Assembly (NCBI GenBank): GCA_947589065.1 | Contig: CANPZM010000012.1 | Span: forward strand, 1 to 40,068 | Length of the DNA: 40,068 nt | Source: an uncultured Clostridia bacterium | GTDB taxonomy: Bacteria; Bacillota; Clostridia; TANB77; CAG-508 | Reading direction: 5' to 3' | In this document: positions 1 through 8,681 of the stretch, piece after piece | Numbering within the stretch: the stretch's first letter is position 1 | Layout: each line of letters opens with the position of its first letter | Position numbers and translations under genes: made by a program | The notes under the pieces: model-generated | The model's input: only the letters and a program-made list of their open reading frames with translations | Databases searched by the model: none | What the model was told of the DNA's origin: nothing

Positions 1-42
1 TTTGAAATTATATAATGATATTCTTATTTTTACAACTTTATT

Positions 43-390
43 TTAAAATATTTTTGGTATCCAAATTATTCCTGCAATAATAGCAGAAACAATAGAACTA
101 ATTAACACTGAGCCTGCAGCAGCATCTTTAGCCTTTTTTGCAAATATATTTTTTTCATCAGTTACTAAATCTACTGCATTTTCTATTGCTGTATTTAGCA
201 TTTCTGTTGCTATAACTAATCCAAATAATATAATACAAATTATCCATTCTATACTTGAGATTTTGTAAGCTAACCCCATTATAATGACTACTATAATTGC
301 TAATAAATGGATTTTGATGTTTCTTTCTTCTATTATTGTCGTTATTATTCCATCTATAGCGTATTTAAATGACAATAAAAATTTTTTCAT
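43..390 (-). CDS. dgkA: Undecaprenol/diacylglycerol kinase family protein
   Basis: Small integral membrane lipid kinase, 115 aa, the usual length of the Gram-positive family. Family members phosphorylate undecaprenol, or diacylglycerol, in the inner leaflet and so feed the lipid carrier pool for cell-wall synthesis. Seen: three hydrophobic segments (about residues 27-45, 48-63 and 92-112), the family signature EMLNTAIENAVD at about 63-74, and the following KKAKDAAAG at about 85-93. The start is the ATG at 390, preceded by GGAAG. It lies downstream of the BI-1 gene on the same strand, but a terminator and a repeat copy stand between them, so it probably has its own promoter. The lipid specificity (undecaprenol rather than diacylglycerol) is inferred from the Gram-positive context. 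Confidence 0.9.
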   Translation of the reverse strand: MKKFLLSFKYAIDGIITTIIEERNIKIHLLAIIVVIIMGLAYKISSIEWIICIILFGLVIATEMLNTAIENAVDLVTDEKNIFAKKAKDAAAGSVLISSIVSAIIAGIIWIPKIF

Positions 391-478
391 TTTATTATAC
401 TTCCTTTTTTGTTTTTATGAAGTTTATTTTTTCGATTTATATTTAAGTTCTCAAAGAAGCGTAAAGATTTGTTGTTGC

Positions 479-549
479 AAAAAATTGTATAACAATTTTT
501 CTGTGGAATGCTTTATCTAATAGGAAAGTTCTACTTTCCTATTAGATAA
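479..549. repeat. Two-hairpin intergenic repeat, copy 1
   Basis: First hairpin AAAAATTGT-ATA-ACAATTTTT, then the conserved linker CTGTGGAATGCTT, then a second hairpin with ATCTAATAGGAAAGT pairing perfectly with ACTTTCCTATTAGAT. The same arrangement recurs at 15516-15590 and 29021-29095. It sits between the dgkA and BI-1 genes and directly abuts a terminator hairpin. Confidence 0.85.
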
Positions 550-582
550 AAAAAGCTAGTATAAAAATACTAGCTTTTTTTT
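550..582 (-). terminator. Rho-independent terminator of the pyk-BI-1 unit
   Basis: GCTAGTAT/ATACTAGC stem with AAAA loop, flanked by A-runs on one side and T-runs on the other, so it could work in both directions. It overlaps the BI-1 stop codon. Confidence 0.85.
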
Positions 583-1240
583 AATCTCTTCTATTTCCAA
601 ATATTTCTAATATTCTTAAGAATAAATTAATAAAATCTAAATATAATTGAAATGCTCCATATATTGCTACTTTTTCTTGATTTATTCCATAACTTTCACT
701 TAGCATTTTTATTTTATTCATATCGTATGCTGTTAATCCTGCAAATACAAGTAAGATTACCCAATCTAAAGCAATATCTAAAGGTTGACTTCCAACAAAT
801 AAATTAACTATAGTTAATATTAGCCCCATTATTAATACCGCAAATAATACATTACCGAATTTGCTTAAATCCCTTTTAGTATTATAACCTATAAATGCTA
901 GTGTTCCAAATAAACCAGCTGTTGCAAATAATGCATATGCTATTGTTGTTAAATCATATGCTACAAATATTATAGAAAAAGTGGCTCCTGTAAGCATAGA
1001 ATATGCGAAAAATAAAAATGTTACTAAAGATGCTGGTAACTTGTGAAAACATAATCCCATTAAAACTGCAATAACAACTTGAGCAATTAAAATTGCTACC
1101 CATCCTCCTGCAATCTCTATAAATGCTCCACTGTAATAAGTATAGGCTGCAACTATTGATGTACTTAATAATCCTAAGAACATCCATAAAAAAGTTTGTG
1201 CTAGAGTTTTATTAGCACTTTGAACATAAGTTTCTTCCAT
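581..1240 (-). CDS. Bax inhibitor-1 / YetJ family membrane protein
   Basis: 219 aa, the usual length for bacterial BI-1 (TMBIM) proteins. Seven hydrophobic segments are visible across residues 18-200. The C-terminal part has the family's acidic positions (AYDMNKIK at about 170 and YLDFINLFLRIL near 200), which in B. subtilis YetJ gate a pH-dependent calcium leak. The start is the ATG at 1240, behind a strong AAGGAGG. It begins 31 bp after the pyruvate kinase stop on the same strand and is probably co-transcribed with it, since I see no terminator between them. The calcium-leak role is known from the family; the cellular role here is inferred. Confidence 0.88.
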   Translation of the reverse strand: MEETYVQSANKTLAQTFLWMFLGLLSTSIVAAYTYYSGAFIEIAGGWVAILIAQVVIAVLMGLCFHKLPASLVTFLFFAYSMLTGATFSIIFVAYDLTTIAYALFATAGLFGTLAFIGYNTKRDLSKFGNVLFAVLIMGLILTIVNLFVGSQPLDIALDWVILLVFAGLTAYDMNKIKMLSESYGINQEKVAIYGAFQLYLDFINLFLRILEIFGNRRD

Positions 1241-1271
1241 AAATAAACCTCCTTAATTATGAAATTTTAAT

Positions 1272-2717
1272 TTATTTTATTTCTAAATATCCTCCAAAAG
1301 CTTTGCTTGCAGGATAATCAGGTAATATTTTTGAACCACCTGCTACTATTACTCTGTCTCCTGATTCTAAATTTCCTAATTCTTTATGTTTTTCAATTCC
1401 TTCTGTTATTATTTTGTTTATGTCGTCTTGGTCTCCTACATATACAGGAAATACATTCCAAACAAGACCTAATTGACGAAATGTTCTTTTATTGTCTGTT
1501 ACTACTAATATTGGGCATGCAGCACCCATACCAGATAATCTTCTAGCTGAACTTCCTGTGTTTGTGTAACATACTATGGCATCTGCTTCTATTGTTTTTG
1601 CCATTACACATACAGAATATGCTATATTATCTTCTAATGTTTTTAATACAATATATTCACTTTGTCTTTGTTCAAATCTTTTCCAATATTTTATTGTTGG
1701 TTCTGTTCTTCTTGCTATTTTATCCATTGTTTTTACACATTCTATTGGGTATTCTCCCATTGCACATTCTCCAGATAGCATAACAGCACTTGCTCTATCA
1801 AATATTGCATTTGCAACATCATTTGCTTCAGCTCTTGTTGGTAAAGGATTATGTGTCATTGATTCAAGCATTTGTGTAGCTGTTATTGATGGCTTGTTTT
1901 CTCTATTTGATAATCTAATAATTCTTTTTTGCATAATTGGTGGTTCTGTAAAGTCTGTTTCTGTTGCCATATCACCACGTGCAATCATTTGTCCATCTGC
2001 ATTAATTACAATATCTTCAATGTTTTCTAATCCTTCAAGATTTTCAACTTTTGTTAATATTTTGATATCTTTTCCTCCATGTTCATCTAATACTTTTCTA
2101 ACTTGTTCTATATCGTCTTTATTTCTTGTAAATGACATTGCTACATAGTCATATTCATGTTCACATGCAGTTATTAAATCATCAATATCTTTTGGTTTTA
2201 ATGCAGGTAAGTGTACAGCAGTTCCAGGTAAATTTATTGTTTTTCTACTTCCTAAAGGATTTCCATGTACAACAGTACAGTGAATATCTTTATTAATTAT
2301 TTCATCAACTACTAATTCTATTGCTCCATCATCAATTAAAATTTTGCATCCTGGTTTAACATCTTGGTATAGATTTTTATAAGTAACAGATACTTTATCT
2401 TTATCTCCCTCAATATCTTCATTTGCTAATACAAATTTCTGTCCATCTTCTAAAGTTATCTTTTCAGTTTTACCAGTTACCAACATTCCTGTTCTAATTT
2501 CTGGTCCTTGCATATCTAATATCATTGGGATTGGTAAATTTAGTTCTTCTCTAATTCTAATTATTTCTTCTGTTTTATCTTTTTGTTCTTCATAACTTCC
2601 ATGAGAATAATTTATTCTGCAAACATTAAGACCAGCTTCAAATAATTCTTTTAATCTAGTCTCACTGGCAGGTCCAATTGTTCCTACTATTTTTGTTTTT
2701 CTCAAATAATTTTTCAT
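1272..2717 (-). CDS. pyk: Pyruvate kinase
   Basis: Final glycolytic step: PEP + ADP to pyruvate + ATP in the cytosol. 481 aa, the length of the short form without the extra PEP-utiliser-like C-terminal domain of Bacillus Pyk. Seen: N-terminal KIVGTIGPAS, substrate-loop RINYSHG, DMQGPEIRTG, the catalytic lysine region TKVENLEG, the metal-site ARGD, TATQMLESM with the catalytic Thr, and the VMLSGECA segment. Some positions are unusual: ARGD is followed by MATETDF instead of the common LGVEI, and SGETA is SGECA, so this is a divergent branch. The start is behind AAGGAG at the right spacing. BI-1 follows 31 bp downstream. With glgP upstream it fits a glycogen-to-pyruvate block. Confidence 0.93.
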   Translation of the reverse strand: MKNYLRKTKIVGTIGPASETRLKELFEAGLNVCRINYSHGSYEEQKDKTEEIIRIREELNLPIPMILDMQGPEIRTGMLVTGKTEKITLEDGQKFVLANEDIEGDKDKVSVTYKNLYQDVKPGCKILIDDGAIELVVDEIINKDIHCTVVHGNPLGSRKTINLPGTAVHLPALKPKDIDDLITACEHEYDYVAMSFTRNKDDIEQVRKVLDEHGGKDIKILTKVENLEGLENIEDIVINADGQMIARGDMATETDFTEPPIMQKRIIRLSNRENKPSITATQMLESMTHNPLPTRAEANDVANAIFDRASAVMLSGECAMGEYPIECVKTMDKIARRTEPTIKYWKRFEQRQSEYIVLKTLEDNIAYSVCVMAKTIEADAIVCYTNTGSSARRLSGMGAACPILVVTDNKRTFRQLGLVWNVFPVYVGDQDDINKIITEGIEKHKELGNLESGDRVIVAGGSKILPDYPASKAFGGYLEIK

Positions 2718-2760
2718 CTAATAATCTCCTTTTTATGTTAATATATTTTTACCATTGCTA

Positions 2761-2788
2761 AGTATACCATAAAAAACAAATATTTCAA
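2761..2788 (-). promoter_or_regulatory. Predicted promoter of pyk
   Basis: On the minus strand: TTGAAA, 16 nt spacer, TATACT, ending 43 bases before the pyk start codon. Confidence 0.5.
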
Positions 2789-2836
2789 GTGTTTTCAGCA
2801 TATTATAGAAAATATTATTATTCTATCTTAATAAAT

Positions 2837-2873
2837 ATTATAGATATTAGATAATATATCTAATATCTATAAT
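2837..2873. terminator. Perfect 16-bp inverted repeat downstream of glgP
   Basis: Left arm 2837-2852 and right arm 2858-2873 pair without a mismatch around a 5-nt loop. It starts 7 bases after the glgP stop and lies upstream of the pyk promoter, so it probably terminates glgP. It is all A/T-rich and lacks a good U-tract, so a role as an operator for pyk is also possible. Confidence 0.5.
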
Positions 2874-2879
2874 GCTGTT

Positions 2880-5444
2880 TTATTTTGTCATCCATTTTAT
2901 TAAATTCATATTTTCTGAATCTAAAATCATTTCATGTTTTGGCATTACTCTAAATGTATATCCAAAATTTCCTCCAGTTGTTAATTTTATTTTAGCTGAA
3001 TATTTATAAGAATTTTCTTCTTTATTTTCTTCAATTTTTTTCATTTCTGTTGAAGAAATATTATTTACTATTCCATTGTCTAATATTTGACCATAATAAA
3101 CTTGAACAGAAACATTTTCTGGATTATAGTTAGGTAATTGCACACTGCATTCAACTTCAATAACATCTCCTGCGTTCATTTTAACATTGTCTACATTGCC
3201 ATCTTGTTTTATTTCAATCTTATGCCATCTTTCTTTAGCTGATTTTTTCCATTTAACAAAATCATTTACTTTATCTAATTCTTTAAAATATTTGTTGTGT
3301 AAATTACATAATGGTATATATATTTTGTCCATATAATCTATAAGCATTCGTGATGTGCTGTAATTTCCTCCAGTTGTAATAATTGAATTTTTCATGATTT
3401 TTACCCATTCTTTTGAAAATCCTTTTTGGTTTTCATTGAAATAAGTTGGAATAATCTTTGTTTCTAAAGTATTATATAAACTATCACTATCATTATTATC
3501 TTGTATTTCATATGAATCATAGTCTTGGTTTGTTCCTATTGCCCATCCATTTGTAACATCGTAACCTTCAGCCCACCAGCCGTCTAAAACACTAAAGTTA
3601 ATTACACCATTTACTGATGCTTTTTCTCCTGATGTTCCTGACGCTTCCATTGGTCTTCTTGGATTATTTAACCACACATCAACACCACTTATTAAATATC
3701 TTGCTAAAGCTAAATTATAGTTTTCTAGTATAAATATTTTTCCTTTAAATTGTGGCATTAATGATATTTCATGTATTTGTTTTATTAATTTTTGTCCTTC
3801 TATATCTGCTGGATGTGCTTTACCAGCAAATATTATTTGTATTGGTCTATTTTCTTTATTTAATATTTGTGTTAATCTTTCTATATCCTTAAATATTAAT
3901 GTTGCTCTTTTATATGTTGCAAATCTTCTTGCAAATCCTATAGTTAAAGCATTTGGATTTAATTTTGATACGATTTCATTAATGTCTTCATAGCTATATC
4001 CACTTCTTTTATATCTTTGAGTAAGATTATTTTTTACAATTTCCATTAATTTTACTTTTCTTTTAAAATGCTCATTCCATAGTTTTTCATCTGGAATAGA
4101 ATTTATTTTTTTCCAAGTTGTATTATCTTGAATACTATCTTGCCAATAAGGCATTAAATACTCATTATAAAGTTCTTTTAAATTTGGTGCTAGCCATGTA
4201 CATGTATGAATTCCATTTGTTACATATGTTATAGGTGATTCGTTTGCGGCAATTTCAGGCCATACTTCTGTAAATAGTTCTCTTGATACAGCTCCATGCA
4301 ATTTACTTACGCCATTTTTCTTTCCTGCAATTCTTAAAGCAAGAATTCCCATGTTGAATCCTGGTTCCAAGTTATCAGTTTCTTTCATTCCAAGATGCAA
4401 AAATTCTTCTCTAGTTATTCCTAATTCATCCCATATTCCGTTGAAATATTTTTCGATTAGTCCTATATCAAAAACATCATTTCCTGCTGGTACAGGTGTA
4501 TGTGTTGTAAATGCGGTTTGAGAAGTAACAATTTCTTTTGCTATTTGAAATGCAACTTGCTTTTCCTTCATAGTGTCTTTTATTAATTGTAAAGTTAAAA
4601 AAGCTGAATGTCCTTCATTCATATGATAAACTGTTGGAGTTAATCCTAATTCTTTAAGTAGTTTTACTCCTGCCATTCCTAAGACAATTTCTTGCCTTAT
4701 TCTCATTTCTTTATCTCCACCATAAAGTTTCAAAGTTATATTTTTAAATTCTTCTTTATTTTCTTCTATGTCTGAATCCATTAGATATAAATGTACTCTA
4801 CCAACATCTATTTTCCAAACTTTTAAATATAAAGTATCTTCCAACAAAGGTATTTGTATTATCATATCTTTGTCATCATCTGTTTTTACTGGATTAATTG
4901 GCAAATTATATAAGTCTATATTATGATATTCTGTTTCTTGATCTCCATATCCATTTATTTTTTGATGAAAATATCCATTTTTATATAATAATCCAACTGC
5001 CACTAATGGTATTCCTAAGTCACTTGAAGATTTTAAATGGTCTCCTGATAAAATTCCTAAACCACCTGAATAAATAGGTAATATTTCATCTAATCCATAT
5101 TCTGCTGAGAAATATGCAATTAAATCGTCTTTGTTATTTGGATATTTTTTTGCGAACCATGTATCTTTACTATATATATAACTTTCAAAATTATCTACAA
5201 CTGTATTGTATAATTTTAATACTTCTTCATTTTTAGCAGCTTTTTCTATTTTATCTTGACTAACTAATTTCAAAAATTTAGTTGGATTTTTATCACTTCT
5301 TTCCCATAAATCCGGGTCAATCATTTTAAATATTTTTAAAAATTCTGTATTCCATGACCACCATAAATTATTAGCAATTTCAGATAAATTCTTTAATTCC
5401 TTTGGTAATTGTGGAATAACTGTAATTCTATTAAAAATATACAT
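2880..5444 (-). CDS. glgP: Alpha-glucan (glycogen) phosphorylase, DUF3417-type
   Basis: PLP-dependent release of glucose-1-phosphate from glycogen or maltodextrin. With the chosen start it is 854 aa, typical of the alpha-glucan phosphorylase branch that carries an N-terminal DUF3417 segment (LPKELKNLSEIANNLWWSWN at about 11-30). Seen: SAEYGLDEILPIYSGGLGILSGDH, the catalytic-core HMNEGHSAF and FTTHTPVPAGND, the PLP-lysine region GTSGEKASVNG followed by VLDGWWAEGYD, and a C-terminal beta-rich domain. The frame stays open 41 codons further upstream, but the ATG at 5444 has a perfect AAGGAGG and a promoter lies between the two, so 5444 is the start. No glycogen synthesis genes are in the window. 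Confidence 0.93.
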   Translation of the reverse strand: MYIFNRITVIPQLPKELKNLSEIANNLWWSWNTEFLKIFKMIDPDLWERSDKNPTKFLKLVSQDKIEKAAKNEEVLKLYNTVVDNFESYIYSKDTWFAKKYPNNKDDLIAYFSAEYGLDEILPIYSGGLGILSGDHLKSSSDLGIPLVAVGLLYKNGYFHQKINGYGDQETEYHNIDLYNLPINPVKTDDDKDMIIQIPLLEDTLYLKVWKIDVGRVHLYLMDSDIEENKEEFKNITLKLYGGDKEMRIRQEIVLGMAGVKLLKELGLTPTVYHMNEGHSAFLTLQLIKDTMKEKQVAFQIAKEIVTSQTAFTTHTPVPAGNDVFDIGLIEKYFNGIWDELGITREEFLHLGMKETDNLEPGFNMGILALRIAGKKNGVSKLHGAVSRELFTEVWPEIAANESPITYVTNGIHTCTWLAPNLKELYNEYLMPYWQDSIQDNTTWKKINSIPDEKLWNEHFKRKVKLMEIVKNNLTQRYKRSGYSYEDINEIVSKLNPNALTIGFARRFATYKRATLIFKDIERLTQILNKENRPIQIIFAGKAHPADIEGQKLIKQIHEISLMPQFKGKIFILENYNLALARYLISGVDVWLNNPRRPMEASGTSGEKASVNGVINFSVLDGWWAEGYDVTNGWAIGTNQDYDSYEIQDNNDSDSLYNTLETKIIPTYFNENQKGFSKEWVKIMKNSIITTGGNYSTSRMLIDYMDKIYIPLCNLHNKYFKELDKVNDFVKWKKSAKERWHKIEIKQDGNVDNVKMNAGDVIEVECSVQLPNYNPENVSVQVYYGQILDNGIVNNISSTEMKKIEENKEENSYKYSAKIKLTTGGNFGYTFRVMPKHEMILDSENMNLIKWMTK

Positions 5445-5501
5445 TTTTTCCTCCTTCGTAACTCTAAAAATTTCTTTAGTAGTGCATTTTTCAATATAAT
5501 A

Positions 5502-5530
5502 ATTATCTATTAAAATATCATTTTTGTCAA
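5502..5530 (-). promoter_or_regulatory. Predicted promoter of glgP
   Basis: Minus strand TTGACA, 17 nt, GATAAT. It lies downstream of the most distal in-frame start, which supports translation from 5444. Confidence 0.65.
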
Positions 5531-5593
5531 ACCTTTTTATATGTTTTTTTATTAATATTATTATCATGTTTTTCCTTTATATTTTCATGAAAT

Positions 5594-5622
5594 TTGATAA
5601 TTTTCCCTTATTATGGTATAAT
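5594..5622 (+). promoter_or_regulatory. Predicted promoter of the 178-aa orphan gene
   Basis: TTGATA, exactly 17 nt, TATAAT, 52 bases upstream of the start codon at 5675. A match this close to the sigma-A consensus suggests the orphan gene is transcribed on its own. Confidence 0.7.
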
Positions 5623-5674
5623 TAATTTAGCTTCTTTTTATTATGAGGTAAAAAAATTTTTTAAGGGGGAAAAC

Positions 5675-6211
5675 ATGATGAGTAAAAAGACAGCAAAAGC
5701 AAGAAAAATTTTTAGGACACTTAAAAGGCGCTTTATGCGTCGTCCTCAGGAGGTTACCGCTCGGTTACTTCTGTTGATTGGCACTATGGTGCTGTTAGGC
5801 TGGATTTGCATGATTGGGTGCAAAATATTGGCTGTTCAGGCAAATATGTTGCAGATTAATAATGATATTTCCTACTGTGAAGGCCAGAGGGAATATTATG
5901 AGGCATTAGCCTCCACAGCAAATCTGGCGGATCAAAGGGTTGCGATGCAGAGTGAAGCAGATTATTACGACAGCGAAGTTGCTCGTTTATCTGCTGAACG
6001 TGAAGCGTTGCATAACAGCAATAGTTCATTGATTGCCTTTGCTGCAGAATATGACTTCAGTTTTAGGGTCATGTTTGTAGCAGTGACAATTTTAGGGCTG
6101 TTTGCTGTGTCGGCTGCACTGTTTTGGCACTGTATGGAAGGCATCATCGATGCCGAATATTCCGTGCTTCATAACTTTATTGCATCCTTTTCAAAGAGGA
6201 GAAACGGCTGA
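5675..6211 (+). CDS. Orphan two-TM coiled-coil membrane protein, probably acquired
   Basis: 178 aa; I do not recognise the family. Residues 1-29 are very basic (Lys/Arg-rich, cytoplasmic). A first membrane segment lies at about 30-53, then an acidic/Gln-rich, coiled-coil-like extracytoplasmic stretch at about 56-115, a second membrane segment at about 129-153, and a short basic tail. The start at 5675 (ATGATG) follows AAGGGGG. The DNA is plainly richer in G+C than its neighbours and uses codons they avoid (CGG, CTG, GCG, GGC). It is monocistronic, with its own near-consensus promoter and its own terminator, and points against the flanking genes. All this suggests recent horizontal gain of one gene cassette. 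Function unknown; a small membrane component of a mobile element is possible. Confidence 0.8.
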   Translation: MMSKKTAKARKIFRTLKRRFMRRPQEVTARLLLLIGTMVLLGWICMIGCKILAVQANMLQINNDISYCEGQREYYEALASTANLADQRVAMQSEADYYDSEVARLSAEREALHNSNSSLIAFAAEYDFSFRVMFVAVTILGLFAVSAALFWHCMEGIIDAEYSVLHNFIASFSKRRNG

Positions 6212-6224
6212 AAAGCCGTTTTTT
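6203..6224 (+). terminator. Terminator of the 178-aa orphan gene
   Basis: AACGGCT-GAAA-AGCCGTT followed by TTTT. The stem overlaps the stop codon. A tetraloop and G+C-rich stem of this kind differ from the AT-rich terminators elsewhere in the window. Confidence 0.9.
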
Positions 6225-6248
6225 CCTTTTGTCTAGATTTTATATCTA

Positions 6249-7268
6249 TTATGAAAAATAATTTTTTATCTTTCCTTTTCCATTTTCGTAATTCATTTCT
6301 AAAATCCCCCCTGAAAGAATTGGAATTTGTGGTGATACATGTCCTATATCAGTATCATAAATTATAGGTATATTTAAGTCACCTAAAGCATCTCTTACAA
6401 CTTGTGCAAAACTTAATTCATAATCTTCTCTAAGCATTAGACTTCTACCAAATATTATTCCTTTACATTTTTTGAAATATCCTGCATTTTTCATTTGCCA
6501 TAAATGTAGATACACTTGCGGTGTAGACATTTCAAATACTTCTAGGAACCATACTATTCCATCATTTTTATATTTTTCAATGTAATTGGCTACATTATCA
6601 TATTTTGTTCCAATTATGTTCATTATTACATCAAAGCATCCTCCAATTGAACGACCTTTAAAATTGATTTTATCTTCTTTGTTTAAACTTTTCCACTTAT
6701 TTTTTACTGCTAAATTATATTCTTCATAAGGATTTATTCTATCAGTCCATTCAGCCTTTTCACACATATCAAAACTTTCTTGTATAATTTCTTTACCACT
6801 CATTATTTTAAATGAATTTTCTAGTGTTTTGTGTAATTTTTTCATTCCAAAATCTTTTACATTTTGTCCATATATGCAAGCAATATTGCAAATTGTATTT
6901 AATAAAAATGTTATCCCTGTATTGTCTGAATATCCTTGAAACCATTTAGGCGGCATTTTTTTTATTTTTTCAAAATCTAGATTTTCAATAGTTTCATTTA
7001 AAAAATCTCCTCCAGATGCAGAAATAATTGCTCCAACGTTTTCATTTTCCCATAAATTTAGAAATTGTTCAGCTCTTTCTTTTCCACTTGAACTTCTGCC
7101 ATTGTTGTCTTTTCTTACATTTTCTGTTTCTAAATATTTGTATCCATATTTTTCAAAATTATTTTTTACATTATCTAAGCGCAAGTAATCTACTGGCTCA
7201 GTTATTCCAGCTGATGGTGCTGTTGTTGCTATATATTGTCCTTTTTTTAGTTTTTCTGGATATTTCAT
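6249..7268 (-). CDS. S66 family peptidase (LD-carboxypeptidase / MccF-like)
   Basis: 339 aa serine peptidase of family S66, whose members cleave the L,D bond of murein tetrapeptides (LdcA) or detoxify microcin C-type acyl-sulfamoyl adenylates (MccF). Seen: N-terminal YIATTAPSAGI, GGDFLNE, the nucleophile region QGYSDNT with Ser114, the acid in FLEVFE (about Glu243), and the histidine of DIGH (His310) near the C-terminus, followed by PQIPILSGG. The S-E-H triad is therefore complete. No signal peptide is visible, so it is cytoplasmic. The PepV-like dipeptidase ends 42 bases upstream on the same strand, a plausible peptide-recycling pair. Sequence alone does not separate the LdcA and MccF roles. 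Confidence 0.88.
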   Translation of the reverse strand: MKYPEKLKKGQYIATTAPSAGITEPVDYLRLDNVKNNFEKYGYKYLETENVRKDNNGRSSSGKERAEQFLNLWENENVGAIISASGGDFLNETIENLDFEKIKKMPPKWFQGYSDNTGITFLLNTICNIACIYGQNVKDFGMKKLHKTLENSFKIMSGKEIIQESFDMCEKAEWTDRINPYEEYNLAVKNKWKSLNKEDKINFKGRSIGGCFDVIMNIIGTKYDNVANYIEKYKNDGIVWFLEVFEMSTPQVYLHLWQMKNAGYFKKCKGIIFGRSLMLREDYELSFAQVVRDALGDLNIPIIYDTDIGHVSPQIPILSGGILEMNYENGKGKIKNYFS

Positions 7269-7309
7269 TTTCTTCTTTCCCTTCTACATTTATTCTTTGA
7301 AAAAATATA

Positions 7310-8680
7310 TTATCTTGTTAACTCATAAATTGCATTGGCATACATATTGCAAGCATCTATCAAATTTTGAATTTTTATATATTCGTCAACTTGGTGACAC
7401 ATATCAGGTTCTTCTGGTCTCATTGCACCAAATGACACACAATTATTAAATGCTCGTGCAAATGTTGCTCCACCAATTGCTAATGGTTCTTTATTTTCTC
7501 CTGTATAATCATTATATATTTGGCAAAGTCTTTTTACTAATTTATTGTCTTTTGGAATATATAGTGCTGGTTTTTCACCATCAAATGTTACATTTAGATT
7601 TGGAAGATTATCAATAATTTTCTGTTTTATAACTTCTAAATTACAATCTTTTGGTATTCTTAAATTCATACCTGAAGTCAATTTGTCGTCTTTCAAATTA
7701 AATTGTGCAAGATTTAATGTTAAATCTCCTAGTTCTTTGTTTTTATGGCTAATTCCTAGAGAATATCCATTAGTTTCTTTTCCAATTTTTGAAGCAAGTT
7801 CTTTAATTGTACTATTTTCTACTCCAAATTTATTATATATTTCGTTCAGTATTAATATCATTTTTGATATTGCATTTTCTCCTAACTCAGGATGTGCGGC
7901 ATGTGCTTGTATTCCATGAGTTTCAATATAAAATTCATTTTCTTTTTGGTTAAATACAATTTCCTTTTTATTTAATAGCATATTATATAATTCTTTTTCA
8001 ATTTCATTAGAAACTTCTATTTTTACTGAGCAAAACTTTGGAACAACATTAATTCTATTATTTTTGCAATCAATTTCTTTTATTAATATTTTTTCATTTG
8101 GTATATATTTTTCTTCAGTATATGCAGAAAGTAATGCTTTTTCTGAATAAATACATGGGAAGTCTGCATCTGGGCTAAATCCTAATGTCGGCATTTCCTC
8201 ATGTCCTTTATAATATTCTATTCCTTTCCAGTCATTTTCTTCATTTAGTCCGATTATCATTCTAACTCTTTTATTAACTTGTGCATTATCTTTAATTGCT
8301 TTCATTGCATATAATGAAGCTATCATTGGTCCTTTGTCATCAATTGTGCCTCTTCCATATGCTTTTTCATCTTCAATAGTTAATTCAAAAGGCGGATGCT
8401 TCCAGCCTTCTCCTTCTGGAACAACATCTAGATGTCCTATTATACCTAGCATTTCTTGTCCTTCTCCAAACTCAATATAACCACAATATTTATCAATATT
8501 TTTTGTTTTAAAGCCTAGTTTTTTTCCTATTTCTAAAAACTTATTTAATGCATCATCAATATTTTTTCCAAATGGATATTCTGGATTGTTATATCCTTCA
8601 AGTTTACTTGGTATCTTTATCATTTGATTTAAATTTTCTAATATCTCATCTTTTTTTGAATTAATATACTCTTCAAACAT
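7310..8680 (-). CDS. pepV: M20 family dipeptidase, PepV/Sapep-like
   Basis: 456 aa, the length of PepV-type dinuclear zinc dipeptidases that hydrolyse N-terminal residues from dipeptides in the cytoplasm. Seen: zinc ligands in GHLDVVPEGEGW (about residue 83), GTIDDKGP, the catalytic/metal Glu pair in GLNEENDWKG, FSPDADFP, and a C-terminal His in MCHQVDEYI. The internal lid/dimerisation region between about 190 and 330 contains the conserved HAAHP. The start is the ATG at 8680. Its AAGGAG lies inside the end of the upstream GltD-like gene, whose stop is 1 nt away, so the two are translationally linked and surely co-transcribed. Confidence 0.92.
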   Translation of the reverse strand: MFEEYINSKKDEILENLNQMIKIPSKLEGYNNPEYPFGKNIDDALNKFLEIGKKLGFKTKNIDKYCGYIEFGEGQEMLGIIGHLDVVPEGEGWKHPPFELTIEDEKAYGRGTIDDKGPMIASLYAMKAIKDNAQVNKRVRMIIGLNEENDWKGIEYYKGHEEMPTLGFSPDADFPCIYSEKALLSAYTEEKYIPNEKILIKEIDCKNNRINVVPKFCSVKIEVSNEIEKELYNMLLNKKEIVFNQKENEFYIETHGIQAHAAHPELGENAISKMILILNEIYNKFGVENSTIKELASKIGKETNGYSLGISHKNKELGDLTLNLAQFNLKDDKLTSGMNLRIPKDCNLEVIKQKIIDNLPNLNVTFDGEKPALYIPKDNKLVKRLCQIYNDYTGENKEPLAIGGATFARAFNNCVSFGAMRPEEPDMCHQVDEYIKIQNLIDACNMYANAIYELTR

Positions 8681-8681
8681 A

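Noticed and set aside
1272..2717. Inactive pyruvate kinase because SGETA is SGECA and ARGD is followed by unusual residues.
   Set aside because: The catalytic Lys, Thr and metal-binding residues are present; the changes are in positions that can vary, so an active divergent enzyme is the better call.
2880..5567. A longer glgP product starting at 5567.
   Set aside because: The 41 extra codons are not family-like, and a consensus promoter plus a perfect AAGGAGG favour the start at 5444.
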